From the NCBI GenBank assembly GCA_014526335.1, contig JACTAT010000309.1, positions 401,742 to 465,741 of the forward strand: a DNA stretch of 64,000 nucleotides. The letters are read 5' to 3'. The notes below the pieces were generated by a model, which was given only the letters and a program-made list of their open reading frames with translations, made no database searches and had not been told where the DNA came from. Position numbers and translations under genes: made by a program. The stretch is from Chrysaora quinquecirrha (Eukaryota; Cnidaria; Scyphozoa; Semaeostomeae; Pelagiidae). Shown in pieces: positions 34,727 to 47,000 of the stretch. Every line of letters begins with the position of its first letter. The first letter of the stretch is position 1.

Positions 34727-37700
34727 AAGTTATTGCGTCTAGAATCGCTGACGATGTTGAATCATGGCCTGAAAAAATTGCCAACGTCAACGAACAAGAA
34801 CAGCTATTCTACCATAAAGAATGTTATGTTCGGTTTTGTGACAAGCAGCAAGTCGAGAGAGTAGAGAGAAGAATCAAGAAGAGGAGAGAAGAGGTTGCAC
34901 CAGTAGGCCAAGAAGGAAATTTGTCTCCAAGCCTTGATTCATTACTCGAACAATCTTCTTTTCGCAAATCATCGCGACTATCCAGCATGATTGAAACTCA
35001 GAATAATACCAAAGAAAGACCAAGAAGCAAGCATGTTCTTCCGGAGCATTGCATCATATGCAAGAAGAAAGAGGTCTACATTACTGATAAGGTAGGTCTA
35101 CAAGGCAAATAAATTTTAAATACATGGCTGAATGTATTAAAAAAGTTTTTAATTTTTAATTAACTTTTCAAGAGGGAAATTTATTTCAGTTCAGTTCATA
35201 TCATTTTAAATTCCATTACATACAATTTAATAATGCTAACTATACAAACAAATAAATAAACTGCAAGGATATAATAATAATATAACAGATAATTAATACA
35301 CTGATACAAAAAATGAATAACAATACACAGATACAAACAGAGAAAACAATTGTATGCATGGAATTACTTAAGAGGGCAGAGCTCTGTCAATAGGTAAACT
35401 TACCGAGGAGACAGCCCCCCTAGCATAAGATAATATTGAATATTTTAGATGAATATAAATAATTCAGAGAAATTGATGATTTTCTCTTAGTTGACTCGTC
35501 AATTGAGAAACTTTTTAAGGTATGGGCATATAAATAGTCTTATCTGTCTCAATTACACATTGGTTTTATGTTCCTATTCCCCCATTCCTGAGCAAATCAA
35601 TGTCTTCCATTTGTAAGCTTCAAATACAGTATATCTTTGCTTGGTTTTGGAGAGATGTCAAAGATATATGATTTTATTATCTTTTGTTCAGGCAACCAGA
35701 AAAAAGAAAGCTGAACAGATTGGTCTTGGCTGAAACAGTTGATGGAGGCTTGCTGAGGTGTGCAGCTGAGAGAAAAAAAGACGAAGCTATTTAAGTGCAA
35801 ATAAGAGACAGAGACTGTGTGGCAAAAGAAGTGCGCTACCACCGAAATTGCCATTTGAATTACTGTCGACCAGTCACTCGTGAAGAATCCAAAACCTCCA
35901 AAAATGATCAAGTTTACAAAGAGAGCTATGATGATTTTTGTTGAAACATTATCACGCCTAGATTGCTTCAGGAAAAAGAAATTCTGAGAATGAAAATTTT
36001 AAACGAAATGTTTGTGAAAAAAGTAAAAGAAGTTGAAAATATTGATGCCTCCAATTTCCGTGCATTTCGTTTAAAGGCAAGGCTTAAAAGGGATTTCCCA
36101 CAATTAGTCTTTCACCAACCGAAGAACAGAAACCAAAGTGAGTTTGTGTATGTAGAAGAGCTCTCGGCAGGGGATGTGGCAGATGATCAAACTCAGAACA
36201 GGGACAGCGAGGAAATTGAAAACGATTCTGACGATGAAGAGATGGATTATGAAATGCCATCTTCATCTCGAACAACAGCACTCAATGAATTTTATGTTGC
36301 TGGCTTAGCCTTGCGGAATTGTATAGAAGGTGTAGCTGACCTAAACACTCCGTGGCCACCCAAATCTGTTGATTTAACAGAACAGAATGCATTCAGGATG
36401 GTACCTGTGCCTCTTTTCAATTTCATGAGCTGGATCTTGGGTTTTTTCAGATGAGCCAGACTTATCCTGTTTTGTCAAACTAAGTGATTCTCATTCAAGG
36501 AAGACATTGTCAATTTGCCAAGATATTATCTATATAGCATCAGAGGGTAGATGCCAAACCCCCCAAGTCACTAGCCCTAAGCATGGCTACTAGGCAGCTG
36601 ACAAGGTCTTCTAAACTTGCAAAGATACTAAATGGATCTGGACATTGCACAAGTCATGGAGCCACACTCACACATGAAACTGATTTAGCCAAATTGTCGA
36701 TGAAATCAGAGGCTGCAATTCCAAAGGACATTGCTCCTAATAAATTCACATTCTTAGTATTTGATAATGATGATTTTAATGAAGAGGCAAGATCACAAAC
36801 TCACATCGTTGCAGGCATAATAATTCAGAAAGAGGAAGCATCTGAAGATGTTTCAATAGTCCAAAGGAGTTATGAAAGGGTGAAAAAAGGAAGCAGGTCA
36901 CTGGGACCCACATCAACACAGTTGATCCCATACTCAATTGGGAAAAAAAGTCACCAAAGCTGCTAGAGATGGCTGAGAATATAAGCATAGAAGACATATC
37001 TACAGAGCAAGATCTTCCAAAAGAAAAGATTTAGCATACATCCTAATGAAATCACACCAATCAAATCAAAGATTGCTTCCTGATTGGTCTGGCTTTAATG
37101 TTCTGCTCATGAGTTCAGCAATTCCACCAACCTCAAAAATTAGATATCTACCAATAATTGATGGTTCACCTAGTGAATATGCAACAATCCACACAGTCCT
37201 ACAGAGAAGCCTGAAAATTGCTGATCAGCTTGCCCTGCAATGTGTTGTTCTTGTCTTTGACGAAGCAATATATGCTAAGATTCAACAGATCAGATGGAAG
37301 GAGGAAGTTTTCCTGAACAGATTCGTGGTGAGATTGGGAGCCTTCCATGCAATCATGTCATTTCTAAGTGCAATAGCAAGGCAGTTCAGAGATGCTGGAT
37401 TGCAGGTTTGTACTCAGTTTTGCATTGAAATAAAGTATATCATATAGTACAAGCCTTGCACATACTTTCCTGCCGAAAGTAATTCCAAGAAGCATATTGT
37501 CACTAACAATACTAACAAACATTGTATACCTTAGTACTATTGTGTTGATTCAATCTGCTTTTCAGGATATACTTATTGAATCAGATATTATTGGACAGTC
37601 TTCAGTTAAAGGAGCAATGTCTGGCAAACATTACAACAGAAGTATCTACTGTCACAAGGTCATGACTGAAGCACTGCAAAAGCTTCGCTTACAAGCTTTT

Positions 37701-38226
37701 CTCGATTCAGATGCCTCTAATGATGTCTCTCTGGCTGAAGAGTGCGAAAATCTATGCAATGCATATCCAGGAGATGGATTTCAAGAAGAATTGGAGTCCG
37801 ACTCATTTTCCAGAATAACCAATCAATACGACACCTACATTGCCAAAGAAAGTGCGAACAATCCAACCTTTGCATTTTGGAGTCATTATCTTGAAATGAC
37901 AGAGCTTCTTTTTTGCTTCATAAGGTAAGATTTTATGGAACCATCTGAAATAAACCATGTTTAATGGTGGAGCCAGGGGTATGAGCAGCTGTACTACGGC
38001 AGCTTCTAGTTTGACAGTTTTTAGAAATTTACCTCATACTTTCTTGTCTTGGTCTGCCAGCGATAATGTGTTAACTTTTCATTACATTTTGCAGCAAAGT
38101 TTTGAAACTTGAATTTGTGTGCATTTTATAAATGCAGAGCCCCCCTTGATGTAATTTTATTTTACTTTGTCTTTGCAGAGCCACTAGAGAAGGAAATTGG
38201 AACTTACATCTGCTGACTTCCATCTA
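34588..38226 (+). pseudogene. Decayed gene of the inverted-end element, possible transposase
   Basis: Exons can be followed by homology of style and splice sites: 34588-35089 (MAEASGGKQC, then YHKECYVRFCD, then CIICKKKE; donor GATAAG|GTAGGT), 35692 onward (CVAKEVRYHRNCHLNYCR), a FRAFRLKARL..DFPQLVFH block at about 36055, MATRQLTRSSKLAKILNGSG at 36583, LPDWSGFNVLL at 37076, then DAGLQ|DILIES across a phase 0 intron (37406-37565), SGKHYNRSIY at 37620, and a last exon from 38180 (GNWNLHLL). Cys/His pairs in the first two exons suggest zinc-binding modules. I recognise the arrangement as one shared by uncharacterised multi-copy proteins of cnidarians and molluscs but cannot name the family. Three in-frame stops (about 34721, 35791, 35941) and several frameshifts show it is dead. 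The C-terminal part is missing where the right inverted end begins. Confidence 0.7.
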
Positions 38227-38588
38227 GATGAACCCACCGGCGACAGAATTCTCTTACTTTTGTAGCGGCATGCACAGTAAACTTTTGCAAAGCGCCTGTT
38301 TTATTGGGAATGTGGATAAGACATTGTTTCCCTCCACTAGCTTCCGCCATTTTTCCTTTCCCGGGATGGCTTTATATTTCCCGGGGTTTTGCGCCATTTA
38401 TATTTGGTCTCTTATCGATGTAAATCAATGTCACATCAAGGGCGCCGCCAAGTCAAAATTTCGTAACTTTGCAGGGGATTTTTCGAAAACTGCGGGTTTC
38501 TGAGAATGTGAACAAAAAAATTTGAATTCAGCATGTCAAAAGCTATATATTTCAGTTGAAATTTGTTAGCACCGCTCTTTGTGCAGCG
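38211..38588 (-). repeat. Right inverted end
   Basis: Reverse complement of 34349-34726. At the base where the left copy has a TAG stop, this copy reads CAG. ORFs on either strand here mirror those of the left end and are not separate genes. Confidence 0.85.
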
Positions 38589-38621
38589 GAAATGCACGAT
38601 ATCGTTCTTGAGATAACGGCC

Positions 38622-39817
38622 TAAAAAGTGTATTTGAAAATCCATCAGAAAATGGGACGTTGAAGTTGACCTAGCGAAAACAGTTTATAAAGTTTCCTTA
38701 TCTAGCGGAAAAGTGTTTAATTTTCAACAGATCTCCAGACTTTATTATCAACGGTTGCTATTAAAAGTTGCGTACATCGTGCTCTCTAACGGAAACAAAC
38801 TTGGAAAACAAGAGTGAATGACTAAATATAAAGAACATATAAAATAATACAATAAGCGGAGTTCCTTCAATCCTCATGGTTTGTGTTTCGGGCAGGGCCT
38901 AATTCAGAGTGGTTTTGTCGACAAATACACTCAATAAGAAACTTTTTTCATCATTTTTAAGGACTTCTCGAGTTTCAAGCCAGCAATATTCTGGCAAGAT
39001 ACAGGCTCGACCAAAGGCACGACCATGACTATAGCGCGGCAATTGATTCAGTTCAGACCCCTTCAGACGTCTTCATTTTCTCTGTACTCCTTTGGCGATT
39101 TGGCCTCAGTTACAAATTCTATTAGTCGGGCTTGCAAATGAGATGAGTGGCTTAGACTACTTGACAAGTTCGGCACGGCAGTGGCCCGACGTCTGAATAT
39201 CAAAGCCGTGCTATTTTCGAGCCACTGACGTGCGCCACGGCAAAATGGGTCGTGCTAAGATGTTAGCCTGAGCTAGGTTATTTCTCTGGCACGGCACGAC
39301 TCTTGCAGGACGTCGGAACCGGCAACGTGCAAACGAGGTTTTAAGGGCAAAAGTCAATCTAGAATAATAACATTCAACAGCGGTTTTTTAATTTTCTCAC
39401 ATTTGATAACTCCAGTGGAAGAAAACTCTCTCTCTTTATAATTTAACCATCTGAACAGATTTAATTTCATAAGTCTCACAAATCAAAGTTGTTTGCTTAT
39501 AAAATTTGCTGATGATCTACAAAAGCTCATACAAAAATAAAACAGTTTGATATCTAAACTTATGAATTAATCTTTTTTTAATGAAAATATTTTTTGTTTT
39601 ATAGAACATCTTCTCGAAAACGAAATCAATTTCACTTCTTCAATAACGAGACTTCAAACGCTCCGAAGTCACTTTATTTTTAAATATAACAAATGTAAAG
39701 CTGGTTTCGTAGATAAGTGGTTTTCAATAAAACAAAAAACAGCTAGAATACAAGCTAAAGTTTTGTAACCTGATTGTGCAGCCTCAACTTTCCTCGTGTC
39801 AACTGTAGTGTGTAGCG
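38622..39817. other. Intergenic, nothing recognised
   Basis: No supported ORF. 39160-39330 has short inverted pieces around CGGCACGGCA and may be an old MITE. Confidence 0.4.
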
Positions 39818-39852
39818 TAGAGTAGTGTAGTGTAGTGTAAGGTAGTGTACAC
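39810..39852. repeat. GTAGTGTA minisatellite, small block
   Basis: Tandem GTAGTGTA, GTAGAG and GTAAGG words; the same words recur at 40222-40415. Confidence 0.75.
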
Positions 39853-40221
39853 GTTTTTCCTAAAAGAAAATGGTTTACAAGGAAATAGTGCTCAACATCT
39901 TAAAAAGTTAAGAAACTTCGATACTGAATTCTTGAAAAATAAGAACATTCTGCTTTGTATTTTCTCTATTAAATGTTCTATATGTTATTTTCGCTCTTTT
40001 TAAATTGTTCATCTTGCTATTACCTTAAACGAGTATTGATTATTTTTTATGGAAAACGTGGTATTCGTGCAATTTTTACAGTATGCCTTTTACTTTGCTT
40101 GCGCAGAAAGACAACATTCCAAAATTCTGGCTAAGAAAGTCACAAGAAAGCTTTGAAAATATGAAGTATCTAAAAAAGTTTCAATACTAGCCCAAAAAAA
40201 CTTTTTTTAAAAATAAAACAC

Positions 40222-40415
40222 GTGTAGCGTAATGTAGAGTAGTGTAGTGTAGAGTAGTGAAGTGTGATGTAAGCGTAGCGTAGTGTAAGGTATGTAGTGT
40301 AGTGTAAGCTAGTGCAGCGTAGCGTTGCATAGTGTAGTGTAAGGTAGTGTAGTATAGCATTGCATAATACTGCGTAGTGTCTTGAAATGTACTGTAGTTT
40401 AGCGTAGCGTAATCT
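40222..40415. repeat. GTAGTGTA minisatellite, main block
   Basis: About 190 bp of imperfect GTAGTGTA, GTAGCGTA and GTAAGGTA units with no fixed higher-order period. The Tyr/Thr-rich minus-strand ORF here is a product of the repeat. Confidence 0.8.
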
Positions 40416-40639
40416 ACACCAACTCTTTCTTCACTTGACTTTAGGAACTCTGAACTTTGAAGCTGCACGCAGGCCACAGTTTTGACGTTCGATATCTCCA
40501 ATATGGCTCAAACAGACTTGTTAGATGAGTGATTAGTTTCAAGTTCGTACACAGCATTCTCTGGATGTTTCAACCGCAAATCTGTACATGTCAGGAATCA
40601 AGGACACATCTGAGGCTATTATGGGTGCCGCTGATGCTG

Positions 40640-41060
40640 AGGAACGACTCATGAAAAGATGCAAGAACCGAAGAACGGAGCTTTTGACGAGAACAAATGG
40701 AGTTGTCGACGCTCGGCCCGGACTATTTCGTAGGAAAATAACTGTTTTTGCAACTTACAATGCATTAAAGGAAATATCACGCTTGGCGAATTGTCGTCTT
40801 GCCCCAAGTCTATTTCTCAATAACCTTCTCCTTCCTAAGGCACACTATTCCATGAAAGACTCCGAGAAATTTCGTTCTTTCACAAAGTAATGGACCTTTG
40901 GAGAAGGATATTGAGAAAAAAGACTTGGGGCAAGGCTATGTGAATTGCAACGTGAAATCCTGCACAGCGACATGCCATTGCAATTTGCCAACGATTTTCT
41001 ACTAATGCACAATGATGCCACATCACATTTTGGTCTGCTCCTGATGAATGATATCAAGCA
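40640..41060. repeat. Imperfect inverted duplication with mirrored peptides
   Basis: The centre is a strong hairpin (40798-40932; GCCCCAAGTCTATTTCTC opposite GAGAAAAAAGACTTGGGGC). The arms extend outward with divergence. Read inward on opposite strands the two arms encode related peptides (ISRLANCRLAPSLF and ISRCNSHSLAPSLF). The function of the ancestral sequence is not recognised. Confidence 0.65.
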
Positions 41061-42650
41061 ATGTCTAATGTGATGTAAAAAATCTCAACGTGCGCGTTTC
41101 TCAGATTAGATGCAAATCACCAACCAATGCATTTTAAGCTGAAAAGATTTTCAAAGTTATTACAAAAATGCAGGCTTTAAATGACCTTAACCTCAATGCG
41201 CCAACAGCAAATTCTAAATTCAGAAGCACTAGGAATTTGGGCATGCCCCTCAGAGCTTTTGAGCCAGTTGTCCAACATGAGTTAGAGTGATGGCATGTGT
41301 TCTGTCGTCATAGGGGCATGTTGGGCGATTTTACGCAGGGAGAATCGCTATGAAAATTGAAAATGGAGCCCAACGGGGTTTTGTAGTGTAAACCCTGTTT
41401 TTCCGCTTGCCTGTGTAAAAAAAAGACGTTCCGCAAAGTTATTGCCGGTAACTTTCAAGCATAGAGATACTGGAGGGCGGACGGAAAATCTTGTAAACGT
41501 CAATGAGAGTGTTACAAATTAATTTTTATAACCACATGGCAGCCCCGACATGGTATACTCAGGCAAGGGGACCACCCAGAAAAGGAGACTTAAACATTTT
41601 CCTCTACGCATAGGCATCCAAGTACGGAAAATAAGATTCACTACAATATTTGAAAATTTCCTTAATTGAAGTAAATGAGTGAAAGAAAATTTGAAATTGT
41701 TTTAGTAACTAAGATTTTTCGTTCTATCATTAAGTGGATTTTATAATTCAAAAACTACATTAAATTAAAAAAAATCGCAAAAAATAAAAATTTATTTAGG
41801 AAACCTACCGAGTTGAGAATTTTGAGTTTAATCTCAAATTATATAGCTAAAAAGTTTCCTAAAAACAAATAGATTTTTGCTTTACAAAAATGTTACGTTT
41901 CAGACACACGAAAAATTACATTAGCTATATTCTAAATTGAAAAACACAATAAAAGGAAACTATACAAGTAAATTGATGGAATAAGGACATTACACTTAAT
42001 TTTGGCATTTTAATTTCAGTTGAGTCAGACTCAGTTAAAAATGCTGTTTACAATTACATTCTTTAATTACTAAAAGTGCCTATAGTGCCTTTGCAATTAT
42101 TTTGAAAAAAATCGTTGTTGCTTTTTGACAGGTACATCTCTCGAAACTTGCAAGGTGGAAATTCACAGAGAAAGGGTGTGCAATTATAGTAGTTAACAAA
42201 CCAGGGACTGTGGAGCATTTTAAAACTGTTTGGGCTAAAATGAAAAGTGGCTCCTAGAGTACTCCAGAGGAAAACTTATTGATGCCAAGCCCCTTTGATT
42301 GCCAAAAATGCATCTCTGTTTTGCTTCTGTGTTGAAATCCTGTCGCTGCATCCAGTGATAAAGGAACAAATTTTCAGGCTCAAAACACATCTAGACTTTT
42401 AATTAAAATCACATTTAGAATTAGCGTACAACAATCGTAACGAATCGAACAGCCATAATCGACTAAACGGTCCAAATCTCAGCCATCGTTAGTTTCCAAT
42501 GCATATAATATCTCTAAAATGTTGCAAGATATGTCAGCTGTTCCTGGTCAATGCATCGCAAAATTAAAGAGAGAAAACCTCATTTGTCGGAGCAATGAGA
42601 CCTATTCCACTAAACCATCTAAGCAAGAAAATGATTCCAATTTTAACTAA
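41061..42650. other. Intergenic, nothing recognised
   Basis: AT-rich, with no ORF of note. Confidence 0.5.
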
Positions 42651-42659
42651 CCTCTTAGA

Positions 42660-43040
42660 CAGGGGCGTATTTATACTTGAAATATTGGGGGGGGGGTGTC
42701 AATAAAATTGCCCGAACTTTCTCGTTTCCCATAAAAGTCCTGAAAGTTCAATAAATGAGAAATCCGATGAAAACATAGCTTTGAGTGAATAATTAATTTT
42801 TTTAGAGTTTTAACAACATTTTATATCTTAAAAGTGAGTCTGCGTGACTTAGCAGTGACCCACAAACTGGCAAGCTTTGACATGTCCAAATCGCCAGTTA
42901 TGTCAATTATGAGTATTTACATTTAATTCCATAATTTAAAAAGATGTTATCGAAAATTTGCCCGAATGTTTTCAATATTTTGGAAATATTGGGGGGGGGG
43001 GGTTTGACACCCCCCACACCCCCCAGTAGCTACGCCCCTG
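42660..43040 (+). mobile_element. hAT-type MITE, intact copy
   Basis: 381 bp, ends CAGGGGCGTA and TACGCCCCTG, with a perfect 8-bp target duplication CTCTTAGA at 42652-42659 and 43041-43048. Interior blocks TTATACTTGAAATATTGGGG and CCCGAATGTTTTCAATATTT match the interrupted copy at 8338-9286. Confidence 0.9.
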
Positions 43041-43634
43041 CTCTTAGACGAAGTATTGGGGCTTATCTCCCCAAGCCCCACCGTCTCCGCGATCCCTGAG
43101 GACTAACAGGTCGATAACACCTGGTTCTTGCCAACCTGTAGCAAATTTCAGAACATGCTCTAAACGAAAGAGTGATTTGTTCCAATATGCGTTCTAGATT
43201 TTCATCAAATCAATGTTTTATCAACTGAAATTTATTCCAAGGTTATCCTATTTTGTTTTCAACGGAATCCATTAAATTTTTCGGGCTGCGATGTGTTGGG
43301 GTATTCCTTAACACGAAAACTTTAACTGGTTGCAAAAATTCTGTTAAGCATGCCCCAGAGAATACAACTGACAGACTGAACCAGGGCTATCAGGTATCTA
43401 CACATTAAAGTAAAATTGTCATAAAAGCAAATGACATACAGTCGAAATTTTAATAAATAAATTTTAAAAGGAGCATTTCTCCTTTGGAATTTTTGATTTC
43501 TATGGGTGCTTACATGAACAATTTGTTCACTTGTAATCGCACTACATCTTTATCACGATATAGGCGCATGCGACTTGAAATAATGGTGCGCTTTTAAGCG
43601 GGATAAGTAGGGTACTAGAAAGGTTATTCTGTAC

Positions 43635-44079
43635 CTATAAAGCAGTGCTTAATTCGTTGTAAAAAGAATACGAAACTGTTTGGCCATCAGGTCCTAAATA
43701 GGTATCAACCTCATCTGCATCTTGATACTCTTCATTTTCATTTGATTTACTGTTGATTTCATTCTTTGAAGTATCAAGCGAAGGAGATTGTTTTAGGCTT
43801 TCTTCTTCGGCCTGATTTTGCTCGTCGCTTTTGTCAGTAGAAGACTCATTTAATGATTCTTTATCAAATTTAATCTCCATTTCTTTTGTTTCTGTGTTAG
43901 TTATGTCCATTGATTGGTTTTGTAGCTCATTTTCTTCCACAAAATAAGCTGGGTTGATAGAGCCAAAGCTTTTCTCTGGTAGGTATATGTCTCTTCTAGT
44001 TGGTACACTGCGTACTGAGGGTGGTTTTGTGAGATTGCCGTTCACAGGTATCACGACAGCATCGTCTCTTGGTTTTCTT
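43635..44079 (-). CDS. Ig receptor, cytoplasmic tail exon
   Basis: 445 bp, phase 2 entry, TAG at 43635. Basic start (RKPRDD), SINPAYF with the NPxY core, an acidic serine/glutamate-rich middle, then DTYLGPDGQTVSYSFYNEL with SFYNEL near the C-terminus. Confidence 0.88.
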
Positions 44080-47000
44080 CTGCGTTTCAAAAAGAAAACA
44101 TAACTAGTTTTATATGATACAGGCGATAAAATTCAAACAGCATCTAGTTTCTATTTTGCACTTTGGTGACAAAGAAACTCAAACATTAGTACCTACCTGA
44201 TTTTAAAGTGCAGTAATAACCACTTTGTGCAGTGATAAAAATGTTTATTGCAAGACGTTTTAATTTCTAGAATCACGAAGACACTGTTCCTTGAAGTATT
44301 AAAAGCCTCTCACAAAACTATCAAAAACCTCTTCCATCACCAACTCTTTTGATTGAGATATATAAAACAACTTTTTTCATCTCTTTTCTAATAACAATGT
44401 TGTATAAAAAGGGCTCTGCTGAAATGCTGAAATTCATAGCAAAATTAAAACGGCGAGGTCAACAGAAAATTCTAATCCCCCCCTGTAGCTACTTGTTCAA
44501 ATAAGCAGTGACAAAGTTTTTTTTAAAATTAGTTATTCATTAATATCAGCAGCATTCGTGAAGCTGACCATCGTTCGCTATAACACCTCAAATCTAAACA
44601 CAAAATCTTCGTCAAATTAAGTTAAAATTTCAAAAGTACATATTCAATCTCAGTAATATACAGCAGCCCCATTTTAAAGTCCAAAAACGCTTTTCATTTC
44701 TGGATTAGAATCACTTAAAGTGCAAACAAAATGCTTCAAATTGGACATCACAGAGAGATTCCTAGCACAATGCGGGAATAGAGGTTTCCGCAAAAGATGG
44801 CCACCGTTTCTGTCAATCCCATGTTTTTCTTAAGGTTTTTCGAAGGGAATTCTGGGAATAATTTCCTTAGCTACAATTTCAATGTCTGCAGCTATGTAAA
44901 GTACGTAACTAAGGAAATTATTCCAAGAATTCCTTTTGAAAATCAGTAGGCAAAAACGGCGGCAATCTTTTGCGGAAGCGTCTATTTATAGCTATATAGT
45001 ACCTGGGCCAACTGCTAACAGCATGTAATAATACCTTTTCTATGAAAAAACAAGCAAACAACAAAATATTTAATGACATGACAAATGATGCTGTTCATAG
45101 ATGAACATGTTTCACGTAAGAAGGCATTGTAAAAATTATAAAATTACCTGTTTGTTCGTGCCAGCCAAACAATAGAAAGAACAAGCAAAACGAAACAAAC
45201 TGGTATGAGAACATACAAAGCAATCGCCCAAGGTTCTATAAACAGAAAATATAGCATGAGTTACATGAATCGGGAATAATGTATGGTTGACAGCAGCTGC
45301 AGTAGGAAAATGTGAAAGCAGAGGAGCAGAAAGAGTATTGGCACAGACACAGTGGTATAAGTTGCAGTAGTTGCAGCAGTTGCAGTATTTCCAGTGCCAG
45401 TCAGTACGAGTAGCTACAACAGCACTTGCAGTAATCCAAAAAGGGGAAGTAGTAGTAGTGACATACACGTAGATTTATCAATCGATTACAAAGGGACAGT
45501 CATAAGTAGGATTAATCAGTTGTATAAGTGATAAGTTATGCTTCCTGTCACCTAACATTCCTTGGTTATTATATACAGGGTGTTCCAAAAAACGGAACCC
45601 GGTCAAGAAACCTTCGTACCAAAGTCAAAATTCAATTTTTGAGCATGAAATTTGGTAGTGGTATGCTCCTTAGTAATTATTTAAATTTCCTGATAAATTA
45701 GTTAGAAACTTACTATCTTTCTGCTTCGCTGGTGGGACTAAAAAGAAAAAGAAAGATAAACTTGTTAAATGCTGCACTGAGAAAAATGATTTCTGATTTC
45801 AACAAAATACATTATGAGATTAACTCTTTTAAGAATTAGAGTTGCTTATGTCTATATTCTAGAAAGCGGTAACAATAAACACTCTTTTTTTAAATAAGCA
45901 ACCGCTCAATAAGCAACTAGGGCTGAAGTGACCTTAACATTAAGCAACTGGAGGGCTCAATTGAGTTACTGTAAGCAACTAAGAAGTCAGACAACCAAGT
46001 TTATTCCCTTTCTTGTGTTAGGAAATTGTTCTTCGTTCTTATGTTTTGGATGTTGAAGTTCGTTAGCTAACGTTTTTCCACTTACTGTCTCTCAAAAGTC
46101 ATGTTGTAGGCCTAACAGATGACGATTTTGACCCGCGAAGTCAGGGGTCGTTAGTAGGTACAAAAAATGTTAAGCAACTTTGAGGGCTGAAATGTCTAAA
46201 ATTTTAAGCAATTTTGAGGGCTGGACGAAAGTCAAGTTGCTTATAAAAAAAAAAACTGTACAAGATTTAGCTAGTGGTATTTAAATCAGTGAATATTTCT
46301 TGTTGAAAGGCATCGCATGAGCGAATATTTTCAAGAAACTTTACTTACCACAAGTAATTGTGCAATTTTTGGTCTCAGAAAGATGCTCAGTACAGATTTG
46401 AATATTGCAAGTTCTCCGTCGTGTTTGGTATCCATCACCACAAGTAACGTTGCATTTGCTCCAAGACTGCCAATCCGATGTGGGCGTAACTGTTGAAATA
46501 AGGTAGAATAGATGACCACATTGAATATATATATTATTCAATAGGTTCAGGGAGATCACTGGGAAAATTCAAAGCAAACATAGTTGATTTGAAGGGATGA
46601 AATTATCTAGACCAGCGGAGCTTAAGTTGCTCCAATATGTATTTGGAGAGCGTTCTTTCGTGATATTTTTCTGCATCTTCTTTTTTCTGGAGAAAACCGA
46701 GGGATCGAAAGCCCGTTTTTTTTAAGGGAAATCGGAGACTTTGTAGGCTCTAAACTCTCCTAACTGTAGAGCTGAAAGATGTCACAGACTTGGCAGAGAA
46801 ATTATTTTCAAATCAACTTCTCAGAAATCCTCCGTTGTCAAAAAAGTGCGTTTTTGGCGTCTGTAATCAGAAGCCTCCGATTCCAGACGCCAGCTGTCTG
46901 AAGTCTACTTTTGAGTTCTGAAGTCTACTTTTTTTAGAATTCAGAAAATATTACTGTATCTTTGGAAAAAGGCGAACGCAACCGCACGTGAAGTCTCACA

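Larger units (their letters stand above)
34349..38588 (+). mobile_element. Large DNA-transposon-like element with 378-bp inverted ends
   Basis: 34349-34726 and 38211-38588 are nearly perfect reverse complements, each 378 bp, differing by a handful of bases. They bound about 3.5 kb holding a decayed spliced gene on the plus strand. Weak similarity continues outward to GGCCGTTA at 34307 and TAACGGCC at 38614, so the true termini may lie further out. No target-site duplication was found at either boundary. Confidence 0.75.

Noticed and set aside
38228..38503. ORF starting MNPPATEFSY, also present at 34426-34710 on the other strand
   Set aside because: It is the antisense of the element's first exon in both inverted ends; similarity between the two is due to the inverted repeat, not gene duplication.
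39640..39760. Possible member of the GAAAC MITE family around AAGAAAC words at 38936 and 39905
   Set aside because: Only isolated words match; no ends or ordered blocks.
45580..45610. CAGGGTGTTCCAAAAAACGG as a transposon end
   Set aside because: Resembles common Tc1/mariner-type ends, but no second end or target duplication was found nearby.
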